From Bordetella ansorpii (GTDB taxonomy: Bacteria > Pseudomonadota > Gammaproteobacteria > Burkholderiales > Burkholderiaceae_B): 64,000 nt of DNA. Numbering within the stretch: the first letter of the stretch is position 1; each line of letters starts with the position of its first letter. A program made the position numbers and the translations under genes. Shown piece after piece: positions 8,949 through 16,360 of the stretch. Location of the stretch: contig NZ_FKIF01000002.1 of NCBI RefSeq assembly GCF_900078705.1, forward strand, positions 868,001 through 932,000, read 5' to 3'. The notes under the pieces were generated by a model. It did no database searches. It was not told the origin of the DNA and saw only the letters and a list, made by a program, of their open reading frames with translations.

Positions 8949-9017
8949 TGTCCGATATTTGTACATGCTTTTCGGACTCATAACAAGATTGTCCGAAATT
9001 TGTAGTTGTTTTTCGAA
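8949..9017. promoter_or_regulatory. Operator-like 28-bp direct repeats between divergent abiEi-type genes
   Basis: Two 28-bp units (8949-8976 and 8990-9017) start 41 bp apart and match at 23 of 28 positions. Both begin TGTCCGA-ATTTGTA and end in TTTTCG-A. They lie just upstream of the leftward antitoxin gene, where AbiEi proteins of this fold bind to autoregulate. Confidence 0.55.
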
Positions 9018-9099
9018 TGGAGCTGCTAAGGCCTACTCATTGATGTCAACGCCATAATGTCAGAAAGTGGTATGCTGATTCTCTCATAGAGAGTGCCCC

Positions 9100-9693
9100 A
9101 TGAATACGCTGCCCGAAACCATCCTGCGACAAGCGCAAGCCCTTCCCGAGGGAGGCGTGCTGTCGCCCAAGGAGTTCCTGCACCTGGGCAGCCGGTCGGC
9201 GGTGGATCAGGCATTCTCGCGGCTAGCCAAGACCGGCAAGTTGCTGCGCGTGACGCGTGGCACGTACGCCGCCCCGGTTTCCAGCCGGTTCGGCTCACGC
9301 GCACCCGCTCCTGAGAAGGTTGTTGAGGCATTGGCGGCGCAGAGCGGCGAAATCGTCGTGCCGCATGGCGCCAGCGCCGCCAATAGCCTGGGTCTGACGC
9401 AGCAGGTGCCTATTCGCGAGGTTTATCTAACTTCCGGCCGCACCCGGAAGCTGAAGCTCGGGCGCTTGGAAGTGCTGATGAAGCACGCGCCCTACTGGAT
9501 GCTGGCGCAGGGCACGCGGCCGGCTGGCGCAGCCGTGCGCGCCCTGGCTTGGATTGGCCCGGCGCATGCCAACGAATCGCTGGCATCGCTACGCCGCGTT
9601 CTTTCTCAGTCCGAATGGCAGGCGCTGGCATCGGCGCGTGCGACGCTGCCCGGCTGGATGGCGCAGGCCATTGGCGAAGCCGCACGTGGCTGA
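9100..9693 (+). CDS. Second AbiEi/DUF6088-type antitoxin-like protein
   Basis: This 197-residue protein has a winged-helix N-terminus (GVLSPKEFLHLGSRSAVDQA, then KLLRVTRGTY) and the conserved core GASAANSLGLTQQVP, like its divergent neighbour. No nucleotidyltransferase toxin gene follows; the next gene is ietA, 125 bp downstream. Two AbiEi-like genes back to back suggest merging of two toxin-antitoxin loci, or recruitment as a regulator. A small hairpin (CTCTC-ATA-GAGAG, 9081-9093) overlaps the likely leader. Confidence 0.7.
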   Translation: MNTLPETILRQAQALPEGGVLSPKEFLHLGSRSAVDQAFSRLAKTGKLLRVTRGTYAAPVSSRFGSRAPAPEKVVEALAAQSGEIVVPHGASAANSLGLTQQVPIREVYLTSGRTRKLKLGRLEVLMKHAPYWMLAQGTRPAGAAVRALAWIGPAHANESLASLRRVLSQSEWQALASARATLPGWMAQAIGEAARG

Positions 9694-9818
9694 ATACTGC
9701 TTCGATTTGAGCAAGCGTCGCTACGCGGCCCGTTGCCGCATCGCACGGCGAACGTTGCGATGCTACGATTGCCTTATCTACATTCGTATTTCTATTTCTT
9801 ATCGGCGACATTGAAGTC

Positions 9819-10829
9819 ATGGCTAGCGGCGATCATCTGAAAGCGCTCTTGAAGTCCCACATGGATCGGGACGACAGGCACTTTTACGCCATCGCCATGC
9901 AACTGGCGGCTCACGAAGCCAAGCAGGGACACACTCGGCTCGCCGACGAGTTGCGCAGGCTCATCGACTCGGCCAAGTCCCAGCAGCATCTTGAGGCGTC
10001 GGACGCCGCGCCGACTCCCATTGCCAAGCCCAGGGGCGAGCTGGCTTCCCTGCTGCAGGTCAGTTATCCGAAGAACCGCTTGGCCGACATGGTGCTGGAC
10101 ACGTCCATCGCCGAGAGTCTGCATCAGGTCATCAAGGAGCAGCGGCATTTTTCCAAACTGCGCGACCACGGCCTGCATCCCCGGCGCAAGATTCTCTTGG
10201 TGGGACCGCCGGGTACCGGCAAGACGCTGACGGCGGCCACGCTCGCGGGCGAACTGGGCATTCCACTCTTTCTCGTTCGCCTGGAAGGCCTGATTACCAA
10301 GTACATGGGAGAGACGGCCGCCAAGCTGCGCATGATCTTCGACGCTCTCACGGCCGTGCGTGGCGTCTACTTCTTCGACGAGTTCGATGCGATCGGAAGC
10401 CAGCGCGGAATGGCCAATGATGTGGGCGAAGTGCGGCGCATCCTGAACAGTTTTCTGATGATGATCGAGCAGGACGATTCGGCTAGTCTCATCATAGCGG
10501 CCACGAATCATGCCGAGATCCTCGACTACGCTCTGTTTCGCCGTTTCGACGACGTGATCGAGTATCACCTGCCGGACGACGCGCAGATCAAAGAAGTGCT
10601 GCGGATACGCCTGAATCGGTTCACCCCCAAAAGGATGAATTGGAAAGTTCTGGTCGAAGCCGCTCAGGGCTTGAGTCATGCTGACATTGTTCGCGCGGTC
10701 CACGATGCCATCAAGGATGCTGTCATGCACGACGTGCAGACCGTGGATGAACAAGGATTACGTCGGATGCTGGCGAATCGGCAGACCATGCGTGAACGTG
10801 GACAGCGTAGGTTAAGCCCTATTCCATAG
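9819..10829 (+). CDS. ietA: IetA-like AAA ATPase
   Basis: This 336-residue AAA ATPase has Walker A GPPGTGKT at about residue 128, Walker B FFDEFDAIG at about 184, sensor and arginine-finger region ATNHAEILDYALFRRFD, and a preceding helical domain. The next gene, 8 bp away, encodes a subtilisin-like protease. This ATPase plus protease pairing is IetA/IetS, described as a stability and incompatibility toxin-antitoxin system of the Agrobacterium Ti plasmid and later listed among antiphage systems. IetA is regarded as the antitoxin or control partner. The assignment rests on domains and gene order. Confidence 0.8.
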   Translation: MASGDHLKALLKSHMDRDDRHFYAIAMQLAAHEAKQGHTRLADELRRLIDSAKSQQHLEASDAAPTPIAKPRGELASLLQVSYPKNRLADMVLDTSIAESLHQVIKEQRHFSKLRDHGLHPRRKILLVGPPGTGKTLTAATLAGELGIPLFLVRLEGLITKYMGETAAKLRMIFDALTAVRGVYFFDEFDAIGSQRGMANDVGEVRRILNSFLMMIEQDDSASLIIAATNHAEILDYALFRRFDDVIEYHLPDDAQIKEVLRIRLNRFTPKRMNWKVLVEAAQGLSHADIVRAVHDAIKDAVMHDVQTVDEQGLRRMLANRQTMRERGQRRLSPIP

Positions 10830-10837
10830 CGAGATTT

Positions 10838-13336
10838 ATGGCCGAGAACAACGAACAACGCCGCCGGCATCTCTTTCCCACCCAGACACGCAACGCTGAA
10901 CGCTTCACATCCCCGAGCAGCGGAGGACGAACGGCGGCCGCACCCCATCGGGATCGGGCAACCCACGGCCCCGCCTTGATGGCACAGTTACAGACCGTGC
11001 GTGAGGCCGAGCAAGCCCTGGCCCCTGTCTTCGATGATGCCGATCTGGAGACGGGTATCGGCCTAAATATCGAGTTCGCGAGTTTCGCGGATGCCGAGCT
11101 GCTTGCCGCCAGCCTAGCCGATAGCCGCCAAGGCATCGAACTGTCGAACGTCCGTCAGCAAAACGACGGCGTGACGCTGGCCACCGCGTGGGTGCCGCAA
11201 GGCAAGTTGACATTCTTCGAGAAGAAGATCCAGGCGTATATCGAGGAACGGCGATCGGATGATGGGCTGCGCGCGCTCGATTCCCGTCCCTTGATCGACG
11301 CGATTCAGAACATCCGTGTTGCGGCCTTCGAGGCACTATGGACCGATGATCCCGAGTTGTTGCCGGCAAGCGCCGATCTGGCGGTCTGGTGGGAAGTCTG
11401 GTTATCGCGCTCTCCTCGCCGTACAGCTTTGCTTGATGACTTTCGCCGGGTGGCCCAGGCGGCGGGTGTGCAGGTCAGCAGGTCGAGCGTCACATTTCCC
11501 GAGCGGATCGTCGTGCGTGTGCACGCCACCCGCAACCAACTCCAGCAGCCTGTGTTATTGAGCTTGATGGCCGAGATCCGGCGGGCGCGCGATACCGCCG
11601 CGTTCTTCGATGAAATGAACGTCGCCGATCAGGCGGAGTGGGTCGAGAGCCTGGCAGCGCGCATCGTCGTTCCCGACGATGATGCCCCGGTTGTCTGCCT
11701 GCTCGACACCGGTCTGACGCGCGCCCATCCGCTACTTGCCCAATCCGTCTTGGAAGACACGGGCACTTTGACGGTCAATCCGGGCTGGGGAACGGCCGAC
11801 AACGCCGGGCACGGCACCGAGTTGGCCGGACTGGCGCTGTATGGCGATTTGGTGCAAGCCCTGGGGCACGACGAGCCGGTCACGCTGACGCATCGCCTGG
11901 AGTCCGTCAAGCTATTGCATGCCGACCACGGCAATGAGGACAAGGACTTTGGCAGCTTGACCATCGACGCTGTGGCCCAGCCTGAAGCCCGGGCACCCGA
12001 TTTGCGCCGTGTGTTTTGCCTGGCGATTTCTTCCGAGCAGGGACGCGACCGCGGCCGGCCGTCGGCTTGGTCGGCCGCAGTGGACAGCTTGGCGTCGGAC
12101 TGGATCAATGATGGACAGACGCGCCGCCTGTTCTGCATCGCGGCGGGCAATATCCAGCCGACCGAGGCCTGGGCGGGATACCCGGGCAGCTTCGCCCGTC
12201 CCGAGTACGGCATCGAGGCTCCCGGCCAGGCCTGGAACGCGCTGACTGTCGGCGCCTATACCGACAAGCTGCAAATCGAGGAACAGGACGCGCAGCACTA
12301 CCAACCCATCGCGCCGCGCGGCTGCCTGAGCCCGTTTTCGAGCACGTCGGTGAATTGGGACAATGACTGGCCGTGGAAGCCCGACGTGGTGTTCGAGGGC
12401 GGCAACGCGGGCCGCGATGGCGATTTCGCCAGCAGTTTTCCCAGCCTGTCCTTGCTGACCACCAGCCACGAACCGGCGCAACGCCTGCTGACAGTCTCGT
12501 GGGCTACCAGCGCCGCGACCGCCCTGGCCGCCAACATGGCGGGTCAAATCATGCGGACATATCCGGAACTCTGGCCGGAAACGGTGCGTGCGCTGATGGT
12601 GCATTCCGCGCGTTGGACGCCGGCCATGTTGCAGGCGTATTGCGTGGGTGCGACACGCACGCAGCGCACTGCTAACCTGATGCGGTACTGCGGCTACGGC
12701 GTGCCCGATCTGTCGCGAGCGCTATGGAGTGGTCGCCACGCGCTTACGCTGCTGGTGCAGGACACCCTGCAGCCCTTCACGCGGCAAGGCAGCGCGGCAG
12801 TGCAGACACAGGACATGCACCTGCACGATTTACCTTGGCCGCGCGACATCCTCTTGGCGCTGGGCGAAACGCCGGTCAAGATGCGGGTCACCTTGTCGTA
12901 TTTCATCGAGCCCAATCCGGGGGAGCGTGGGTTCCAGGACAAGTATTCCTACCAGTCGCATGGTCTGCGCTTCGACGTGCGGCGCCGCGCGGAGACCGAC
13001 GCTGTGTTCCGGGCGCGTATCAATCGGCTCGCCCGGGATGCGGACTATGCGCGCGCCAACGCCGACCAGGGCTGGGTGCTGGGCGATGTGCAGCGCCGTC
13101 GCGGCTCGCTACACGCGGACATCTGGGAAGGAACAGCGGCCGACCTGGCTAACCGTGGGCAGATCGCAGTCTATCCGTCGGGCGGCTGGTGGAAAACCCG
13201 GCCGGGTCACAAGCGGTACAACCAACCTGCGCATTACGCCTTGCTCATCGCTATCGAAACGCCGGAAATCGAGCAGGACATCTATGCGGCGGTCGCCGCC
13301 CAAATCGTGCCCGCAGTGGTAGAGGTCGGCACCTGA
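10838..13336 (+). CDS. ietS: IetS-like subtilase (S8 serine protease)
   Basis: This 832-residue protein carries the subtilase catalytic triad: Asp in CLLDTGLTRAHP (about residue 290), His in NAGHGTELAG (about 322) and Ser in WATSAATALAANMAG (about 555). An N-terminal ~250-residue region precedes the protease and a ~250-residue C-terminal domain follows. There is no signal peptide, so it should act in the cytoplasm, as expected of the IetS toxin held in check by IetA. It is co-transcribed with ietA. Its substrates are unknown. Confidence 0.82.
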   Translation: MAENNEQRRRHLFPTQTRNAERFTSPSSGGRTAAAPHRDRATHGPALMAQLQTVREAEQALAPVFDDADLETGIGLNIEFASFADAELLAASLADSRQGIELSNVRQQNDGVTLATAWVPQGKLTFFEKKIQAYIEERRSDDGLRALDSRPLIDAIQNIRVAAFEALWTDDPELLPASADLAVWWEVWLSRSPRRTALLDDFRRVAQAAGVQVSRSSVTFPERIVVRVHATRNQLQQPVLLSLMAEIRRARDTAAFFDEMNVADQAEWVESLAARIVVPDDDAPVVCLLDTGLTRAHPLLAQSVLEDTGTLTVNPGWGTADNAGHGTELAGLALYGDLVQALGHDEPVTLTHRLESVKLLHADHGNEDKDFGSLTIDAVAQPEARAPDLRRVFCLAISSEQGRDRGRPSAWSAAVDSLASDWINDGQTRRLFCIAAGNIQPTEAWAGYPGSFARPEYGIEAPGQAWNALTVGAYTDKLQIEEQDAQHYQPIAPRGCLSPFSSTSVNWDNDWPWKPDVVFEGGNAGRDGDFASSFPSLSLLTTSHEPAQRLLTVSWATSAATALAANMAGQIMRTYPELWPETVRALMVHSARWTPAMLQAYCVGATRTQRTANLMRYCGYGVPDLSRALWSGRHALTLLVQDTLQPFTRQGSAAVQTQDMHLHDLPWPRDILLALGETPVKMRVTLSYFIEPNPGERGFQDKYSYQSHGLRFDVRRRAETDAVFRARINRLARDADYARANADQGWVLGDVQRRRGSLHADIWEGTAADLANRGQIAVYPSGGWWKTRPGHKRYNQPAHYALLIAIETPEIEQDIYAAVAAQIVPAVVEVGT

Positions 13337-13651
13337 TTTGAGTGGCGTTCGCTTTTCCTCGATAGAGGGAAGGCGCACACCCCTCGCTGGCATCCGCGGC
13401 TGCCGTCTCACTGATTCCAGTCGTTCGCCACCTTGATCAAACCTAGGGTCACGGTGCGTCGCCGTCAAGCTCGCCTGCCGCGCCGTGGCCAGTCCGGCTT
13501 TGATCCCATGACGCTTCCAGCCCTAGCAAGCCTGCGCGCTGCGCTTGCCCATCCGATGGAATTGATGATGCTGAGCTGTTAGTATGGCCGCGCCCGCCTT
13601 CCAGCCTTCGGATTTTATGAAGGGTGCGCGCGGCCTCGCACGACGCTTGGG
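13337..13651. other. Gene-free spacer with a weak, partial copy of the radC leader
   Basis: No gene is visible. Short blocks at about 13454-13560 (GCGTCGCCGTCAAGCTCGC, CCTGCGCGCTGCGCTTGCC) resemble the segment upstream of radC (about 23830-23950). This suggests another ancient module junction. Confidence 0.4.
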
Positions 13652-14875
13652 TTAGCGTTCCCCTCGTTTCATCGACCACCAATCCCATTCACCGCCACCA
13701 GGCGCGCCGTGCTCGGAGGGGATGCAGGATGGTGGGTCGAGTTCGATGAGATCGGACAGGTCGCCGTGGAGGGGATCGAGCCTGTCGATTTGCTCTCCAA
13801 CCCATCGCAGCCAAGCTTCTCCTCGGGCGCGTTGGTCTGCGGGCGAGTCGCGCAGCCGCTCCGAAACCGCCGCGCGGAATGCGCGCAGGCGTTGCGCCTT
13901 CTCCCATTGTTGGGTGGCTCGCACAAGCCGCGCGCGCAGATGGCGCTGGTGCGCCACGCGCTGTTCCTCCTCTCGTCGGCGAGCCGCCAGCTCCTCCTCG
14001 GCCTGTCGTCGTCGTTCGTATTCCTCGCGGTGGGCTTTGATGGCGACGACGGCGGGAGCGAAACCGGCAAGCACCTCGTGGAGCTTATCGTCAAGCGATC
14101 CGTGCTCGGTGTCGTTCCAGTTCTTTCTGACCGAGCGCGTGTACCAGAGGCCATCGATGCCAAGGGTCAAGAGCCCGGTTGGGCGCCATTCGTAACGAGT
14201 GCGAAAGGCGAGCAGGGCGTCAAGGTCTGGCTCCCACGGGCGGGCTCCGCGCGCTCTTTGAGGCCTGGGCGGCGGCGGAGGTAGCTCATGGCGCCGCAGC
14301 CTTTCGTGGAGGTGGATATGCACGGTTTCGCCATCCACGGCGACGCTTGTGCGGCCATCCTCCGCGATACGCCAGACGTGACCCTTGGATTCAGAGGCTT
14401 TGATCAGGGTGTCCAGGAGTCGCGCGGCCCGGTCGAGCGTGCCAGGGGAGACCCGGATATCCAGCGTGCGCCCTTGCTCCAGCGGTAGATGTCCCTCGCC
14501 ATCTTTGGCTTTCGCCGCTTCCTTCAAGGTTCTCGCAACGAGTGGGTGCGGCGAGTCGAGATGCGCGGGTACCGGGATGGGCTGGCACCTTTCCCGCTTG
14601 GTCATGGGCCGTATGTCGGTATTATCAGCACCGGCCACTTGAAAGTGGATGACTTTGTAGTAATCGTCCTTTAGCTTTGGCAGGGGCGGTTTTCGTGGGC
14701 GATCTCGTTCAGCCTTTGCCCAGTATCCACGTCCAGGAAGCGGAATGCCGGCTCTGCGGCACGACTTCGCCAAGGCCACGTCGGAGACGCCGATAGTCTC
14801 GGCCAGGCGCGTCAGTGGCGTCTCCCAAACCTTGTCATACAGATCCTGTCGGTGGAAGGAAGTGGTCTTATGCAT
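13652..14875 (-). CDS. HTH protein with C-terminal coiled coil, function unknown
   Basis: This 407-residue protein has an N-terminal helix-turn-helix (RLAETIGVSDVALAKSCRRA, residues 22-41) followed by PLPGRGYWAK, which I recognise as a widespread conserved hypothetical family. The middle is rich in basic and Pro residues. From about residue 285 there is a long charged coiled coil (EEYERRRQAEEELAARRREE). The ATG at 14875 is the only early ATG in frame. It is divergent from the unknown gene at 14978. Residence in the ICE cargo hotspot suggests defence or regulation, but nothing in the sequence proves a function. Confidence 0.6.
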   Translation of the reverse strand: MHKTTSFHRQDLYDKVWETPLTRLAETIGVSDVALAKSCRRAGIPLPGRGYWAKAERDRPRKPPLPKLKDDYYKVIHFQVAGADNTDIRPMTKRERCQPIPVPAHLDSPHPLVARTLKEAAKAKDGEGHLPLEQGRTLDIRVSPGTLDRAARLLDTLIKASESKGHVWRIAEDGRTSVAVDGETVHIHLHERLRRHELPPPPPRPQRARGARPWEPDLDALLAFRTRYEWRPTGLLTLGIDGLWYTRSVRKNWNDTEHGSLDDKLHEVLAGFAPAVVAIKAHREEYERRRQAEEELAARRREEEQRVAHQRHLRARLVRATQQWEKAQRLRAFRAAVSERLRDSPADQRARGEAWLRWVGEQIDRLDPLHGDLSDLIELDPPSCIPSEHGAPGGGEWDWWSMKRGER

Positions 14876-14977
14876 AAGCCCCGATCCACGGAGGGTATGA
14901 TGATCGCGTGTCTTAGTTTATCTGTTCCAGAGGGCGGATGGAATTTAAAGAGCTGGTGGGATATCGGAGGCAATGGC

Positions 14978-15535
14978 ATGCCTTTTGTTCATCGAGACGA
15001 CGGCGCGCGGGAAATGCTTGGAACCATTGAATTGACCGACGAGGAAATGGCGTTGCTGAGCGAGATAGATTTTAATTGGCGCTCACATGATGATTTGCGC
15101 CGCTCTTGTGAAAGGGCGGGAGAGTTGGCGCCGATGCTGTTGCGGCGCGACGCCATTCCCGCCAACCGCCTGCGCTATTTTGACGACCCCGAGTACAACG
15201 GGGGAAAAAAATCCAGAATGGAGATATTCGCCGGCAATGGTACGTTGGGGGACGAGATATTCAGCCACGGGAATTTTCTGAAGTATCTACGCTACTTTAT
15301 CCATGGCGCCGATCTGCCTGACCAAATCAAGCAAGAAATGGCCCGCGCGGTCGGTGACCCGGCCTACTTTACCAGCGGCGACCTTGAGCCCATTCGGCAA
15401 ATGGCGCGAAGGCTTGCCCGCTCGACGGGGCGGGGGGCGGAGTGCGCGGACGCCTTTTTTCAGTTGATGAGCGATATTGGGGTGGGGCCGGATTACGCCG
15501 AATCCGTGCGGAAAACTGTGAAGACCGTGAGGTGA
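14978..15535 (+). CDS. Protein of unknown function, 185 residues
   Basis: I do not recognise this family. The frame is open from 14852, but the ATG at 14978 has a clean GGAGG seven bases upstream and is preferred. The protein is acidic and soluble, with no membrane segment. Features are an early LTDEEMALLSEIDF stretch, a central NGGKKSRMEIFAGNGTLGDE loop and a helical C-terminus. It looks more A+T-rich than its neighbours, a sign of separate acquisition. It is divergent from the HTH/coiled-coil gene, so the two may share regulation. Confidence 0.65.
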   Translation: MPFVHRDDGAREMLGTIELTDEEMALLSEIDFNWRSHDDLRRSCERAGELAPMLLRRDAIPANRLRYFDDPEYNGGKKSRMEIFAGNGTLGDEIFSHGNFLKYLRYFIHGADLPDQIKQEMARAVGDPAYFTSGDLEPIRQMARRLARSTGRGAECADAFFQLMSDIGVGPDYAESVRKTVKTVR

Positions 15536-15907
15536 TTTTCGGCCAGCCCAGCCGAGGCTGCCTTTGTGGGCTCCCCGTCAGCTTCCAGGCAGCCCTAAGT
15601 TGCCAGGGAGGGTAACGGTTGTGGCATCCGCTAATCCCTGACGGGATTGGCTATCGCCGGCCTTCCACAACCCCGAGGTTTACGCCCCCCCCGCTCCAGC
15701 TTCGGTCCTGCGCGCTGGGCTTGCCAACTCCCTCCACACCGTCTGCTGTTGGAGAATGGGCGGCCTTGCGTGTCGGCCGTCGTGCCATGTCGGTCTCGCG
15801 CGTCAAGGGTGGCGCGTGTCTGGCATGCTTGCGGCCTGGCGCGGTCTGCGACCCTGTGACGGCGGCGTGGCGCCGCGTCCCTTCAGTTTCCGGGCAATTC
15901 CGCCCAG
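15536..15907. other. Gene-free segment holding most of a copy of the radC leader
   Basis: No credible gene is visible. Most of 15707-15925 is homologous to the radC leader. An inverted repeat (AGGCTGCCT with AGGCAGCCT-like partner) lies near 15555-15590 and could be the terminator of the preceding gene. Confidence 0.5.
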
Positions 15908-15925
15908 TTACCGGAGAAGGTCATG
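15707..15925 (+). repeat. Duplicated radC leader
   Basis: This segment aligns almost without gaps to 23930-24151, the region ending at the radC start codon. Shared blocks include CCTGCGCGCT-GCTTGCC, CTGCTGTTGGAGA, TCTCGCGCGTCAAGGG, GTCTGCGACCCTGTGACGGC and TTCCGGGCAATTCCGCCC. Both copies end at an ATG, but after it this copy continues into unrelated DNA (a broken alpA-like gene on the other strand). Confidence 0.75.
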
Positions 15926-16129
15926 AACGCAAATCCCACGTCTCGCTGGAACAGTATGTTCGCCCAGATGAGGCGGCGGTGGGGGGCGCCCTTCGGCCAC
16001 CCGTCGATAGATAGTGGCGCGGTTCAATACACCGATGCGGATCACATCCGGCAAACGAGTAGCCCGGCGCGACGAAAGCCTCTTCCCGTATGGTGCGACG
16101 ATCAGCTTGAACAGGCTCATCGAGTTCAT
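15908..16129 (-). pseudogene. AlpA-type HTH regulator, C-terminally truncated
   Basis: The minus-strand frame contains RLPDVIRIGVLNRATIYRRV followed by AEGRPPPPPHLGEHT, a clear AlpA/excisionase-type winged HTH (usual form RLPDVLRITGLSRATIYR...FPPPVHLG). After the PPP-HLG segment the sequence loses the family pattern. The frame ends where the duplicated radC leader begins, so the gene was cut at this junction. AlpA proteins activate integrase or excision genes of P4-like elements, which suggests debris from a second element. Confidence 0.6.
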
Positions 16130-16360
16130 GGCGACTCCTGTGAGTTCACGCCGCCTCAGGATGCAACACGCACGCCTAGCGAAGCGAAGCAGATGCACGA
16201 TCTGCGTATTTCCTGGGTGCTGACGCCTGCCCCAAAATCCATACGACTTGTTACAATCGAGCAATACAGGAAGAAACAACAAGACCGCGTGTGCTCAAAC
16301 GGCTTGTTCCGCCGACATAGGTCATCGAGCTACGCGCGCCATCCACTGGAGAGAGGCATA

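Noticed and set aside
15923-16360. Extended N-terminus for the nitrilase-fold gene (ATG at 15923)
   Set aside because: This stretch overlaps a recognisable alpA-like sequence on the other strand and the duplicated radC leader. Its translation is not conserved-looking, and GTG 16361 has a ribosome-binding site.
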